DNA from: Planctomycetaceae bacterium | Lineage (GTDB): Bacteria > Planctomycetota > Planctomycetia > Pirellulales > Thermoguttaceae | Direction: 5' to 3' | NCBI GenBank assembly: GCA_012719125.1 | Contig: JAAYAY010000361.1 | Coordinates: 1 to 64,000, forward strand | DNA length: 64,000 bases | In this document: one piece after another, positions 9,061 through 19,392 of the stretch | Layout of the letters: the number at the start of each line of letters is the position of its first letter | Numbering within the stretch: position 1 is the first letter of the stretch | Translations under genes and position numbers: made by a program | The notes under the pieces: model-generated | Seen by the model: only the letters and a program-made list of their open reading frames with translations | What the model was told of the DNA's origin: nothing | Database searches by the model: none

Positions 9061-9810
9061 ATGAACAAGAATCGTTGCCTCCTTCTTGTCTTTCTGACGT
9101 TGCTCTGCCTGCCGCTTCTGGCCTACGGCCAGCAGACGGCCACCGAGATCAAGGCTCTCCAACCAGAGGTGCAAACCGCGGAATGGGCCGTCAAGTGGTG
9201 GATGCCGCGGCACGAACAGAAGCTCACAGATCTGGCCGAGATGAAGACGGTCGATCTGCTGATGATCGGCGACTCGATCACCCATGGCTGGGAAACAGGA
9301 GGCAAGGCGGTTTGGGAAAAGTACTACGGGAAGCGAAACGCGTTGAACATCGGTTTTTCCGGGGATCGCACGGAGCAGGTATTGTGGCGATTCGATCACG
9401 GCGCGATCGACGGGATCTCTCCCAAGGCGGCCGTGGTGATGATCGGAACGAACAACACGGGCCACCGGCAGGACGATCCGGACGAGACGGCCGCGGGGAT
9501 CAAGGCCATTCTGGATCAGCTTGGCAAGAAATCGCCCAAGACGAAGGTCCTGTTGCTGGCGATCTTCCCGCGAGGCGCATCGGCCGACGACGAGCTTCGG
9601 CGCATCAACGATCAGATCAACGAGCGTATCAGCAAGTTCGCCGACAACAAGCGCATTTTCTATCTCGACGTCAGCGACAAGTTCCTGGAAGCCGACGGCA
9701 CGCTGCCCAAGTCGATCATGCCCGACCGGCTCCACCCGAATGCCGAGGGCTACGAGATCTGGGCCAGGGCCATGGAGCCGACGCTCGCGAAGCTGATGGA
9801 CGAAAAATGA
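9061..9810 (+). CDS. Secreted GDSL/SGNH-type hydrolase (PAF-acetylhydrolase-like)
   Basis: Esterase-like protein of 249 residues. Signal peptide MNKNRCLLLVFLTLLCLPLLAYG. SGNH blocks are all visible: block I MIGDSITHGWE (Ser72), block II LNIGFSGDRTEQ, block III MIGTNNTGH (Asn131), block V DRLHPNAEGYEIWA (Asp222, His225). The family hydrolyses O-acetyl or other ester groups, and in planctomycetes such proteins are often next to carbohydrate-degradation genes. The substrate here cannot be read. Its stop overlaps the start of the dehydrogenase that follows (ATGA), so the two are probably co-translated. Confidence 0.92.
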   Translation: MNKNRCLLLVFLTLLCLPLLAYGQQTATEIKALQPEVQTAEWAVKWWMPRHEQKLTDLAEMKTVDLLMIGDSITHGWETGGKAVWEKYYGKRNALNIGFSGDRTEQVLWRFDHGAIDGISPKAAVVMIGTNNTGHRQDDPDETAAGIKAILDQLGKKSPKTKVLLLAIFPRGASADDELRRINDQINERISKFADNKRIFYLDVSDKFLEADGTLPKSIMPDRLHPNAEGYEIWARAMEPTLAKLMDEK

Positions 9811-10892
9811 CCGTGAGCACAACCTATCGCATCGCCGTCATTCCCGGCGACGGCATCGGCAAGGAAGTCGTTCCGGAGGGCATACGCGTGCTCGAGGCGG
9901 CGGCTTTGCGTTTCAACTTCCGCTTCGAGTGGGACCATTTCGATTGGGGGTGCGAGCGCTACGCCGCCACCGGCGCCATGATGCCCGACGACGGCCTCGA
10001 TCGGATTCGCAACCACGACGCCATCTACCTCGGGGCCGTCGGATTCCCCGGAGTCCCCGATCACATTTCGCTCTGGGGCCTGCTGATTCCCATCCGCCGC
10101 GGCTTCGATCAATGGGCCAACGTGCGGCCCGTCCGCATGCTGCCCGGCGTCCCCTGCCCTTTGGCCAATCGCCGGCCCGAAGACATCGACTTCATCGTCG
10201 TCCGCGAGAACAGCGAGGGGGAGTATTCCAGCGACGGCGGCATCACCGGCGAGGGCACCGACGAGGAGGCCGTCTGGCAGCGTTCCCATTTCAGCCGCAA
10301 GGGGATCGACCGCATCCTCCGATACGCTTTCCAGATCGCGCAAGCCCGTCCGCGGAAGAAGCTGACCAGTGCCACCAAGTCGAACGGCATCCAGCACACC
10401 ATGCCCTACTGGGACCACCGCGTCGCGGCCGTCGCGCGGGAGTTTCCCGACGTCGCAGTGAATCAGTTCCACATCGACATCCTCTGCAGCCATTTCGTCA
10501 ATCATCCCGACTGGTTCGACGTGGTGGTGGGCAGCAATCTCTTCGGCGACATCCTCAGCGATCTCGGGCCGGGCATCACGGGCACGATCGCCGTGGCGCC
10601 CAGCGCCAACATCAACCCCGAACGGCGCTTCCCCAGCATGTTCGAACCGGTGCACGGCTCGGCACCCGACATTGCCGGCCGGGGCTTCGCCAATCCCATC
10701 GGCCAGATCTGGGCGGGAGCCCTGATGCTCGAACACCTCGGTCAGCCGGCGGCCGCCCGGGCGATCGTTGCGGCTTTCGAGGTGGTGCTGCGTGAGGGAC
10801 GGGTGAGGACACCCGACATGGGCGGGAATACCGGTTGTACGGAACTCGGGCAGGCCATTGCGGAACGGATTACGCATGGCGAGGACGGTTGA
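9807..10892 (+). CDS. Tartrate/D-malate dehydrogenase-type NAD-dependent oxidative decarboxylase
   Basis: Enzyme of 361 residues in the isocitrate/isopropylmalate dehydrogenase superfamily. The start ATG overlaps the stop of the SGNH gene. Motifs: IAVIPGDGIGKEVVPEG at the N-terminus, GAVGFPGVPDHISLWGLL and RRGFDQWANVRPVR (the pattern typical of tartrate/D-malate dehydrogenases, not LeuB), VVRENSEGEYS, the Lys segment TSATKSNGIQH, metal-binding VVGSNLFGDILSDLG and the nucleotide-binding FEPVHGSAPDIAGRG. Expected reaction: NAD-dependent oxidation and decarboxylation of a 2-hydroxy-dicarboxylate in the cytoplasm. The specific acid cannot be fixed from sequence. Confidence 0.88.
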   Translation: MTVSTTYRIAVIPGDGIGKEVVPEGIRVLEAAALRFNFRFEWDHFDWGCERYAATGAMMPDDGLDRIRNHDAIYLGAVGFPGVPDHISLWGLLIPIRRGFDQWANVRPVRMLPGVPCPLANRRPEDIDFIVVRENSEGEYSSDGGITGEGTDEEAVWQRSHFSRKGIDRILRYAFQIAQARPRKKLTSATKSNGIQHTMPYWDHRVAAVAREFPDVAVNQFHIDILCSHFVNHPDWFDVVVGSNLFGDILSDLGPGITGTIAVAPSANINPERRFPSMFEPVHGSAPDIAGRGFANPIGQIWAGALMLEHLGQPAAARAIVAAFEVVLREGRVRTPDMGGNTGCTELGQAIAERITHGEDG

Positions 10893-10972
10893 CGTTCCGC
10901 TATCTGGTCCCTTTCGCGGCTCATGTACAGGAGGTCGAACCTGGTGAGCCGAGAATGGAGACGATCTGATTC

Positions 10973-12007
10973 CTACGAGTCGGACGAGCGACCCGCTGCC
11001 TTCCCATCGCGCCAGAGAAACCACGCCATGACGCCACCCATCAGTGCGTTGAGGCTGTATACTTGCCAGCCGAAGATCCCTGTTGCCTTCAGCGCAATTC
11101 CCGCGAACAAGAGAGACATACCCGCAACAAAAGCCCATCGGTAGCGACTGACCTGTTCCCGAGAGCCGGGAATCCGGCAGACCATGCCGATTAACAGGCC
11201 GTCGAGAAATCCGGTGAAGATGACAGTACCTTGCCGGTCTTTCGGCAAGGCGAACAGTGGTTCAACGACGGCGCCGATGGCCCCACCAACGAACGATGCC
11301 AACACGCAATAGATGAGAATCGGACGCCATCGGACCGGTGGCTTCTCTTTCAGCCCCACGGCCTCGAAGTACCTGGTCCACTCTGCTGCTGCTTCCTCGG
11401 TGAAACCAAGACCATACTCGTGCTGGTCCAAGACCACTTTCAGTCGCGGTCGAGTGCGGAAGTAAGAGCCGTAGGTATCCATTGGCACTTTGCCGCAACG
11501 CTGCCAGGTATGCCCGGAAAGGTCATGCGTCCTTTGCTTCCGCCCGATTTGTACATGAAGGACAGTTCCCTTTACCTCAAAACGTCGTGCCCGATAGAAC
11601 AGCGTGAAATAGGGCATGACGGGAATCGTCAAGATTGAGGTGAATGCCCAGCCGACCCCGAACATCATTGCGGCACACACCGGAACCATGATCAACGATC
11701 CCTGGCCTGTGAGGGCGATTGAGAGGAAGATCAGAATGGCTATGCCCCCGATCATGGCGGACAGCAGAGTGTTCATCACGATCACCGAGCCGATATACCG
11801 AGGGATCGACTCGCGAAGTGTGAAGAACACCTCCTCCACCGGCGACTCGGGCAGGTTAGTCTTCCCGGGAGCTGGCGCCGCACGGTGCTGTTCGACCGGG
11901 GTCTTGTATCTGCCCTGCCAGCCACAGAACGGGCAGAACACAGCGTCCGCGTGGATCGTATCCGGCGGGAGGGCACGCTCGCATTGGGGACAAGTAATAC
12001 CAACCAT
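10973..12007 (-). CDS. Zinc-ribbon membrane protein, paralog B
   Basis: Protein of 344 residues, paralog of the product of 7744-8772. N-terminal zinc ribbon MVGITCPQCERALPPDT...CPFCGWQGRY, then helices (SVIVMNTLLSAMIGGIAILI and MVPVCAAMMFGVGWAF), a soluble block RRFEVKGTVLHVQIGRKQRTHD...EWTRYFEAVGLKEKP that looks PH-like, then about four helices. Divergence from paralog A is large outside the ribbon and the block, so the duplication is not recent. It is convergent with the tartrate-dehydrogenase-like gene. Function unknown. Confidence 0.75.
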   Translation of the reverse strand: MVGITCPQCERALPPDTIHADAVFCPFCGWQGRYKTPVEQHRAAPAPGKTNLPESPVEEVFFTLRESIPRYIGSVIVMNTLLSAMIGGIAILIFLSIALTGQGSLIMVPVCAAMMFGVGWAFTSILTIPVMPYFTLFYRARRFEVKGTVLHVQIGRKQRTHDLSGHTWQRCGKVPMDTYGSYFRTRPRLKVVLDQHEYGLGFTEEAAAEWTRYFEAVGLKEKPPVRWRPILIYCVLASFVGGAIGAVVEPLFALPKDRQGTVIFTGFLDGLLIGMVCRIPGSREQVSRYRWAFVAGMSLLFAGIALKATGIFGWQVYSLNALMGGVMAWFLWRDGKAAGRSSDS

Positions 12008-12105
12008 GCCGGGTATTCTGACCTACCGACGAGCATCCCACAAGCCCCGACCGATACACGCCGTTCATGAGTCCGGCGGGCCATCGCACCGGAGCCTAAC
12101 GGCCG

Positions 12106-12507
12106 CTACTTCCGATTTCGCCGCGCGACCTGAACCTGAGCCCGGGCTTGAGTTACTGCCCGATCGCGGATAGCCATCAGTTCCGGAGTATGTGACGGCT
12201 TCTGGCGGGCGGTGTCCAAAGCCTCGCGGGCGGTCAATTCGTCCAATTTCGCCGCCGGAAATGCACGATTGGTTAGCAGCGTGATCTTGTCGCCGTTGAC
12301 CTCGACGAACCCGCCTTCGACGTAGTAGCGTTCGATGCCCTCATCCGTCTCCAGACGCAGCTCCCCGCAGCCGAGCCGGCCGATCATCGGGGTGTGCCCC
12401 GGCGCCACGCCGAGTTCGCCGTCGAACAGCGGCAACGCCACGAAATGCACGGCCGCCGACACGACGGTCTTCTCGGGCGTTACCACGATGCATTGAAGTT
12501 CGGACAT
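12106..12507 (-). CDS. atpC: F1 ATP synthase epsilon subunit
   Basis: Protein of 133 residues, the central-stalk epsilon subunit. MSELQCIVVTPEKTVVSAAVHFVALPLFDGELGV and GHTPMIGRLGCGELRL are the classic N-terminal beta-sandwich, with GFVEVNGDKITLLTNRA after it. A short C-terminal helical part (LDELTAREALDTARQK...RAQVQVARRNRK) follows. I start at ATG 12505-12507; an in-frame ATG at 12526-12528 adds seven residues. Neither has a ribosome site. It is the last gene of the atp operon and is separated from atpD by two tandem hairpin repeats instead of the usual close spacing. Confidence 0.92.
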   Translation of the reverse strand: MSELQCIVVTPEKTVVSAAVHFVALPLFDGELGVAPGHTPMIGRLGCGELRLETDEGIERYYVEGGFVEVNGDKITLLTNRAFPAAKLDELTAREALDTARQKPSHTPELMAIRDRAVTQARAQVQVARRNRK

Positions 12508-12531
12508 GATTTCATCTACTGTCTGCATGGC

Positions 12532-12686
12532 GGAAAAAGGGACAGGCACCTTTTGCCTAACGGCCCTTCGGATGCTTCGCACAAAAGGAGCCAGTCTCCT
12601 TTCTCCTCTAACGGAAAAGGGGACAGGCACCTTTTGCCTAACGGCCCTTCGGGTGCTTCGCACAAAAGGAGCCAGTCCCCTTTTCC
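12532..12686. repeat. Two tandem palindromic repeats between atpD and atpC
   Basis: Copy 1 is about 12532-12606 and copy 2 is 12613-12686. Each is about 75 bp with imperfect inverted arms of about 25 bp (GGAAAAGGGGACAGGCACC pairing with GGAGCCAGTCCCCTTTTCC) and an inner loop GCCTAACGGCCCTTCGGGTG followed by CTTCGCA. As RNA each would fold into a long hairpin. The atpD stop (12691-12693) is 4 nt from copy 2. The same family occurs at 32771-32845 and, shorter, at 25891-25945. Confidence 0.92.
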
Positions 12687-12690
12687 TGGC

Positions 12691-14229
<1,539 letters not shown>

Positions 14230-15108
14230 TTATTTGCTCAATGCGTCGGCTCCGGCGATCACTTCGAGCAGTTCGTTGGTGATCTGGCCTTGCCGCGCCC
14301 GGTTATAGGTCATGGTCAGGTGGGCGATGATCTGGTCGGCGTTCTCGGTGGCCGCCTTCATGGCGAGCATTCTCGCCACTTGCTCGCTGGCGGCCGCATC
14401 GAGGAAGCACTTGAACAACTTCATCTTGAAGCTCATGGGCACCACTTCATCGAGAATGCTCTCGGCCGACGGCAGGAACTCGTACTGGGACTCGTCTGAC
14501 GGTTCCGCCGTCCGGTCTCCCCCCAGGTCGCCGATGGGAAGAAGCGTCTCGGCGACGGGATACTGGCGGCTCAGGCTCTCAAATTTCGTATAGACGACGT
14601 CGAGCCGATCAAAGGCGCCGGTTTCGAAGGCTTCCAGGTATCGATCGGCAATTGCCTCGACCTCGTCGTAGCTGGGCCGATCCTCGAAATGGATGAAGGT
14701 CTCGTCGGGGCGGATGCCGCGGAACTGAAGGCCGGAGATACCTCGCTTGCCGGACACCTCCAGCCGAAGATTCTCGACGGTCGCGTTCAGTTCTTCCCAG
14801 CGGAGGACGGCTTGCCGCAACACGCCGCCGTTGTAGCCTCCGCAAAGGCCGCGATTGGCGCTCAGAACGAGCAGGCAGGCGTTGCGAACCGACTGCCGTT
14901 GGCGAAGCAGCGAATGCCGGATTTCGGTACCGCTGCGAACCAGGCCGGCGACCAGATCGTTGATGCGATCGGTATAAGAAGCGACGGAGACGGCGCGATC
15001 CATGGCTCGGCGGAAGGTGGCCGTCGAAATCAACTCCATCGTCCGCGTGATCTTGCGGATATTGCGGATCGACTTCCGCCGCTTGTCGAGTGCTCGGGCT
15101 TTGGCCAT
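14230..15108 (-). CDS. atpG: F1 ATP synthase gamma subunit
   Basis: Rotor-shaft gamma subunit, 292 residues. N-terminal helix AKARALDKRRKSIRNIRKIT followed by TMELISTATFRRAM, the core LLVLSANRGLCGGYN, and the C-terminal helix AATENADQIIAHLTMTYNRA followed by RQGQITNELLEVIAGADAL. All are family hallmarks. The ATG start at 15106-15108 gives the conserved N-terminus. About 200 nt separate it from atpA, a wide gap for this operon, filled by an AT-richer imperfect inverted repeat. Confidence 0.97.
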   Translation of the reverse strand: MAKARALDKRRKSIRNIRKITRTMELISTATFRRAMDRAVSVASYTDRINDLVAGLVRSGTEIRHSLLRQRQSVRNACLLVLSANRGLCGGYNGGVLRQAVLRWEELNATVENLRLEVSGKRGISGLQFRGIRPDETFIHFEDRPSYDEVEAIADRYLEAFETGAFDRLDVVYTKFESLSRQYPVAETLLPIGDLGGDRTAEPSDESQYEFLPSAESILDEVVPMSFKMKLFKCFLDAAASEQVARMLAMKAATENADQIIAHLTMTYNRARQGQITNELLEVIAGADALSK

Positions 15109-15149
15109 CGGTTCGGGGACACGCTTTCACATGTCCGTCCTGTTTAACA

Positions 15150-15300
15150 CAAATCCGAAATACGAATCTCAGAATCCGAAACAAATTAGAATCACCAGAA
15201 CGCCAATGACCTCAACCTTCTCATGCCGTCCGTTTTAGGAATTTGAACTTTGTCCTTGGGATTTGTTTCGCGTTTTGTGCTTCGTATTTCGAATTTCCCA
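15150..15300. repeat. Imperfect inverted repeat in the atpA-atpG spacer
   Basis: The left arm at about 15150-15190 (AAATCCGAAATACGAATCTC then GAAACAAATTA) matches the reverse complement of the right arm at about 15257-15300 (AAATTCGAAATACGAAGCAC then GAAACAAATCCC). The arms are some 40 nt long and separated by about 65 nt. The spacer is clearly more AT-rich than the flanking genes. Similar GAAATACGAA-type intergenic sequence is, as I recall, common in planctomycete genomes. No gene is seen in it. Confidence 0.7.
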
Positions 15301-15307
15301 TATACGC

Positions 15308-16849
15308 TTATAGGGTTGCCGTTTGTCTCTTGCTGGAATACAGGTCCTGATACTCGGCGATCGCCGCGTCGATTTCTTCGTTGCGGCCGGTCGCCTTATC
15401 GATTTCCACGTCGCCCGCGCGCTTGATTTTGTCCCACAGGCTCTGCTTCTTCTCGTGGATGAATTCGAGCAAGCCCTCTTCCCAGACGGGCACTTCTTCG
15501 ACGGGCACCTTGTCCATGTGGCCGCGGGTGCCGGCATAGACGGCAAACACCTGATCGATCACGTCGAGCGGGCTGTAGAGGCCCTGCTTGAGCAGTTCGG
15601 TCATGCGGTAGCCGCGATCCAGGCGGGCTTGGGTAGCGGCGTCCAGGTCGGTGCCCAACTGGGCGAAGGCTTCCAGTTCGCGAAACGCGGCCAAGGCCAG
15701 CCGCAACCCGCCGGCCACGCGCTTCATGGCCGGCACCTGGGCGGCGCCGCCGACGCGGGAAACGGATATGCCCACGTTCATGGCCGGGCGCTGCCCCGCG
15801 AAGAACAGGTCGGGCTGCAGATAGATCTGCCCGTCGGTGATCGAAATGACGTTGGTGGGAATGTAGGCCGAAACCTCGCCTTCGAGGGTCTCGACGATGG
15901 GGAGCGCGGTGAGCGAACCGCCCCCCAGTTTCTCGTTCAGTTTGGCAGCCCGCTCCAGCAAGCGGCTGTGACAGTAGAAGATGTCGCCGGGATACGCCTC
16001 GCGACCGGGCGGGCGCCGCATCAGCAACGACAACTCCCGATAGGCGACGGCCTGTTTGGACAGGTCGTCGTAGACCACCAGGGCGTGATCGCCCTTGTAC
16101 ATGAAATACTCGGCCATGGCGCAGCCCGCATAGGGAGCCACGTATTGGAGCGGGGCCGGGGCGCTGGCGCCGGCGAGAATCACCGTGGTGTAGTCCATCG
16201 CTCCTTCGGCGCGGAGGACCTCGATCAAGCCCGCCACGGTCGATTCCTTCTGGCCGACGACCACGTAAAAACACTTCACGCCCGTATTCTTCTGGTTGAT
16301 GATGGTGTCGATGCAGATCGACGTCTTGCCGGTTTTTCGATCGCCGATGATCAGTTCTCTCTGGCCGCGGCCGATGGGAGTCATCGCATCGATCGCTTTG
16401 ATGCCGGTCTGCAGCGGTTCCTTGACCGGTTGGCGGTCGGCGACGCCGGGAGCGGGATTCTCCAGGGGGCGGCGGTCGGTCGTTGCCACCGGTCCCTTGC
16501 CGTCGAGCGGATTGCCCAAGGGGTCGAGCACGCGTCCCAACACGGCGTCGCCCACGGGGACGCTCAGAAGCTGGCCCGTGCTGCGAACTTCGTCGCCCTC
16601 GTTGATATCCAGATAGTCGCCGAGGATGATGACGCCGACGGAGTTTTCTTCGAGGTTGAAAGCCAACCCGTTCACTCCGCTGGGAAACTCGACCATCTCG
16701 CCGGCCATCACGCCGGAAAGCCCGTAGACCCGGGCAATTCCGTCGCCGACTTCCAGCACGCGGCCGACCTCGCGAACGTCGATCTGCGAATCGTAGTGCT
16801 CAATTTCCTGCTGGATTACTGAAGCGATCTCGTCGGCTTTGAATTTCAT
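15308..16849 (-). CDS. atpA: F1 ATP synthase alpha subunit
   Basis: Non-catalytic nucleotide-binding alpha subunit, 513 residues. The start is ATG 16847-16849 ([20 protein letters not shown]), preceded by AGGAG 4 nt upstream; an in-frame ATG five codons earlier is less likely. Walker A is GDRKTGKTS, with [18 protein letters not shown] before it and the arginine-finger segment [14 protein letters not shown] and [15 protein letters not shown]-type sequence (here [15 protein letters not shown]). Its 5' end lies inside the 3' end of atpH, with a 50-nt overlap in different frames. Confidence 0.98.
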   Translation of the reverse strand: MKFKADEIASVIQQEIEHYDSQIDVREVGRVLEVGDGIARVYGLSGVMAGEMVEFPSGVNGLAFNLEENSVGVIILGDYLDINEGDEVRSTGQLLSVPVGDAVLGRVLDPLGNPLDGKGPVATTDRRPLENPAPGVADRQPVKEPLQTGIKAIDAMTPIGRGQRELIIGDRKTGKTSICIDTIINQKNTGVKCFYVVVGQKESTVAGLIEVLRAEGAMDYTTVILAGASAPAPLQYVAPYAGCAMAEYFMYKGDHALVVYDDLSKQAVAYRELSLLMRRPPGREAYPGDIFYCHSRLLERAAKLNEKLGGGSLTALPIVETLEGEVSAYIPTNVISITDGQIYLQPDLFFAGQRPAMNVGISVSRVGGAAQVPAMKRVAGGLRLALAAFRELEAFAQLGTDLDAATQARLDRGYRMTELLKQGLYSPLDVIDQVFAVYAGTRGHMDKVPVEEVPVWEEGLLEFIHEKKQSLWDKIKRAGDVEIDKATGRNEEIDAAIAEYQDLYSSKRQTATL

Positions 16850-17453
16850 GGGCGCTCCTGTCAATCATCTTCCGGCGCACATTTTCTAACTGTCTTGCGA
16901 TCGAGCCGTCGTAGACGGTGTCGCCTACGCGAACGACGGCCCCGCCGATCAACGCCGGGTCGACTCGCCGGCGAAGGACCGGCTCGCCGCGAACCATACC
17001 GCCGAGCATCCCGGCGATTGCAGCCGCTTCCGCGTCCGAAACGGGTGTTGCCGTGATCAACTCGACCGGCACGCGACCCCGAGCGGCGTCGTAAACCGCG
17101 TGGAACCGCCGATGAATCGCCCGCAGGCAGTCCAGCCGCCCGTGGCGGGAAACGACCTTGAGAAAGTTCAACATCAGGCTGGAAGCGGTCGGTCCCAGCG
17201 TCCGGTCCAGGATGGCGGTCTTTTCGTCGTGCGGAATCAGGGCGGAACCGAGAAGCGTTTCGAACTTGGGGTGGCGATCGAGCACGTCGGCGATCAGCGA
17301 GTCGAATTCTTCGAGCATCGATTCGGTCCGGCCCGCACTTTCCGCCGCACCAAACGCCGCCTCGGCATAGATTGCCGCGACCTGTTCGACTCCCACGTCG
17401 GGATTGAACTCGGCGGCGAACCGGGCATCGCTTGGTACGGACTGTTCGGCCAT
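16800..17453 (-). CDS. atpH: ATP synthase delta subunit
   Basis: Peripheral-stalk delta (OSCP-like) subunit, 217 residues. N-terminal helical domain [20 protein letters not shown], the central [20 protein letters not shown], and the C-terminal beta domain [20 protein letters not shown] followed by [11 protein letters not shown]. This is the family signature. About 15 C-terminal residues ([16 protein letters not shown]) are encoded in the overlap with the start of atpA and are probably not conserved. It is 12 nt downstream of atpF. Confidence 0.95.
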   Translation of the reverse strand: MAEQSVPSDARFAAEFNPDVGVEQVAAIYAEAAFGAAESAGRTESMLEEFDSLIADVLDRHPKFETLLGSALIPHDEKTAILDRTLGPTASSLMLNFLKVVSRHGRLDCLRAIHRRFHAVYDAARGRVPVELITATPVSDAEAAAIAGMLGGMVRGEPVLRRRVDPALIGGAVVRVGDTVYDGSIARQLENVRRKMIDRSAHEIQSRRDRFSNPAGN

Positions 17454-17465
17454 GCTTGGTCTGCC

Positions 17466-18152
17466 TCAGTTCTTACCCGGTTCCAACTTGGCGAACTTGG
17501 CCACGGCCTCGTTGATCAGGGCCGAGTGTTCCGAGGCACTGAGACGCTGCTGGACGATCTTGCCCGCCAGGCTGACCGCCAGGTCGGCGCTTCGCTCGGC
17601 CATCTCTTTGAGGGCCCCGGCCGTGGCCAATTCGATATCGGCCACCGCCCGGCGTTTCTCGGCATCGGCCTCTTCGCGAGCCCTTTCGACGATCTTCTGA
17701 CCGGCGACTTCCGCGTCACGCTTGGCCTGTTCGATCAACTGGCGAACCTCGTCCCCGGCCAGGCTGAGCTTCTGATGGTACTCACTCAACAGGTCCTTGG
17801 CATCGGAATTGGCCTTCTCGGCCGCCCGGATCTCGCCCGCAATCCGCGACTCGCGTTTTTCCAGCCCGTCGGCGATCGGCCCCCAGGCGAATCTGCCCAG
17901 GACCAGCAAGAGAAGAACGAAGACGACCGCGGTCCAGACGGCCATGTCGGTCTTCCAGGTGTTGAGCGGATTGAGCCCGGTATCCTCTCCGCCGTGTGCG
18001 CTGCCGTGTTCTGCGTCGACAGCCTCTGCGCCGAGGGCAGGAGCGCGGCTCGCAGCCGACTCGCCGAATGCGACCGCTCCCCAGGCAACCAGCAGGACGA
18101 TCGCGAGCACGGCCGGCGCAAACGTGGCTGCTTTGGCGACTCTCATGGACAT
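17466..18152 (-). CDS. atpF: ATP synthase b subunit with N-terminal extension
   Basis: Peripheral-stalk b subunit, 228 residues, longer than the usual 155-165. It begins with a hydrophobic, signal-like segment (TFAPAVLAIVLLVAWGAVAF) and a 40-residue Ala/Gly/His-rich linker. Then comes the membrane helix (MAVWTAVVFVLLLLVLGRFAW) and the long charged coiled-coil stalk beginning GPIADGLEKRESRIAGEI. Such N-terminal extensions are seen in planctomycete b subunits. It sits 12 nt downstream of atpE and directly before atpH. Confidence 0.95.
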   Translation of the reverse strand: MSMRVAKAATFAPAVLAIVLLVAWGAVAFGESAASRAPALGAEAVDAEHGSAHGGEDTGLNPLNTWKTDMAVWTAVVFVLLLLVLGRFAWGPIADGLEKRESRIAGEIRAAEKANSDAKDLLSEYHQKLSLAGDEVRQLIEQAKRDAEVAGQKIVERAREEADAEKRRAVADIELATAGALKEMAERSADLAVSLAGKIVQQRLSASEHSALINEAVAKFAKLEPGKN

Positions 18153-18164
18153 AGCTGTTGAATC

Positions 18165-18506
18165 CTAGATGAACAGCGTCACCAGGCACACGATCAGGGC
18201 AAAGAACGTTGCCCCTTCGATCAGGGCTGCGGCGACGATCATGGCCGTGTTGATACTACCGGCCACTTCGGGCTGGCGGGCCATGCTCTCGACGGCCGCG
18301 GAACCGATTTTGCCGATGCCGTAAGCGGCGCCGATGATGATCAGGCCGCAACTGAACGCCGCCCCCAGGTCGAACAGGGGCGAACCTCCTGCCGCGGCTC
18401 CTGAGGCGGCTCCGCCCGCGGGAGCATCGGCTGCCTCGACGACGGCCGGCGCTGCTCCCACCACGAAGGCAACACAAATCGCTGCAAGTACTGCTAGTTT
18501 GTTCAC
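18165..18506 (-). CDS. atpE: ATP synthase c subunit, GTG start, signal-peptide-like leader
   Basis: Proteolipid c subunit of 113 residues. It starts at GTG (18504-18506); AAGGAGAG lies about 8 nt upstream, and no in-frame ATG precedes the conserved region. Residues 1-26 form a cleavable-looking signal peptide (NKLAVLAAICVAFVVGAAP), then an Ala/Gly linker. Helix 1 is CGLIIIGAAYGIGKIGSAAV, the polar loop is ARQPE, and helix 2 is TAMIVAAALIEGATFFALIV with the ion-carrying Glu97. The LIEG-x-x-FF pattern without obvious extra sodium ligands favours proton coupling, though this is not certain. Confidence 0.95.
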   Translation of the reverse strand: MNKLAVLAAICVAFVVGAAPAVVEAADAPAGGAASGAAAGGSPLFDLGAAFSCGLIIIGAAYGIGKIGSAAVESMARQPEVAGSINTAMIVAAALIEGATFFALIVCLVTLFI

Positions 18507-18570
18507 AGATTCACTCTCCTTGACAGTAGGCGGAAGTTGGACTGCGCGGAACGGCGGGCCGATCGAGGTG

Positions 18571-19392
18571 CTAGTGCTGGTGAATCGCCATTCCGATAAA
18601 CAGCGCGGACAGAAAGGTGAAGATGTAGGCCTGCAAGAAAGCGACGAACAGTTCCAGGAGGCTGATCGCCACCGCACCTCCAAGACTGCCCACGGTAACT
18701 CCAAGCCAGAGAACGATAAACGTGTGGGCCGTCGCCCCGATGAAGGAGACAATCACGGCCAACACGAGGTGACCTGCAAACATGTTCGCCAGGAGACGAA
18801 CCGCCAACACCGAGTGTTTGATGATCAGACCGATCACCTCGATAACGAACAGCATGGGCTTGAGAAACAGGGCCATGGGACCGGGCAGGTCCATTTGCGG
18901 AACCAGTCCCGTCCAAAACCCGACCGCGCCATGAGCACGCATCCCCGTGCCAACGGTCATGGCGAACACGCACATGGCCAGCGCGCCGGTAACCGCCAGC
19001 GATCCGGTCGGCGATCCCAGCCAGGGGACCATCCCCAACAGATTGCAGATGAGGATGAAGAAGAACAGGTTCCACAAGAAAGGCAGAAAACGATCCGCAT
19101 CCTTCGCGCCGATCGCGGGGCGTGCGACTTCGTTGCGGATGAACAGCAGGATCGCCTCAAGGAAGTTCCAGATCCGTCCGCGCGGGGCATCGCCCTGGCG
19201 CATCCGCCGCGCCAGGGGCACAAAAACGACGATCATGATCGCCGCAACGGCCAATTCCAGCACCATGTATTTGGTGAGCTGGAATTGAGTGCCGAAAACG
19301 TCGACGGCGGGCAAGTGGGTGTGGACTCCGCCGGGCAAGTGAAACCCGGGAGCGTCGTTGACGTGTTCGCCTATCTCGCCCAGATCAAACAT
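18571..19392 (-). CDS. atpB: ATP synthase a subunit
   Basis: Proton-channel a subunit, 273 residues, five to six membrane helices. The start is set at ATG 19390-19392 (MFDLGEIGEHVND); the open frame continues to 19443. Family motifs: LWNLFFFILICNLLGMVPW, the essential Arg199 in AVRLLANMFAGHLVL, and the last helices ISLLELFVAFLQAYIFTFLS. It overlaps the AtpI-like gene by a few bases and is 64 nt upstream of atpE. Confidence 0.96.
   Translation of the reverse strand: MFDLGEIGEHVNDAPGFHLPGGVHTHLPAVDVFGTQFQLTKYMVLELAVAAIMIVVFVPLARRMRQGDAPRGRIWNFLEAILLFIRNEVARPAIGAKDADRFLPFLWNLFFFILICNLLGMVPWLGSPTGSLAVTGALAMCVFAMTVGTGMRAHGAVGFWTGLVPQMDLPGPMALFLKPMLFVIEVIGLIIKHSVLAVRLLANMFAGHLVLAVIVSFIGATAHTFIVLWLGVTVGSLGGAVAISLLELFVAFLQAYIFTFLSALFIGMAIHQH

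Noticed and set aside
9075-9806. Long N-terminal extension of the dehydrogenase frame across the SGNH gene
   Set aside because: It is the out-of-frame shadow of the SGNH hydrolase; the ATGA at 9807 gives the conserved N-terminus.
9807-10892. LeuB (3-isopropylmalate dehydrogenase), because leuC and leuD are in the window
   Set aside because: The GVPDHISLWGLL / RRGFDQWANVRPVR pattern belongs to the tartrate/D-malate dehydrogenase branch, and the gene is 15 kb from leuCD.
12508-12663. Longer atpC product reading through the repeats
   Set aside because: The extra residues are pure translation of the tandem repeats; the conserved start is at 12507.
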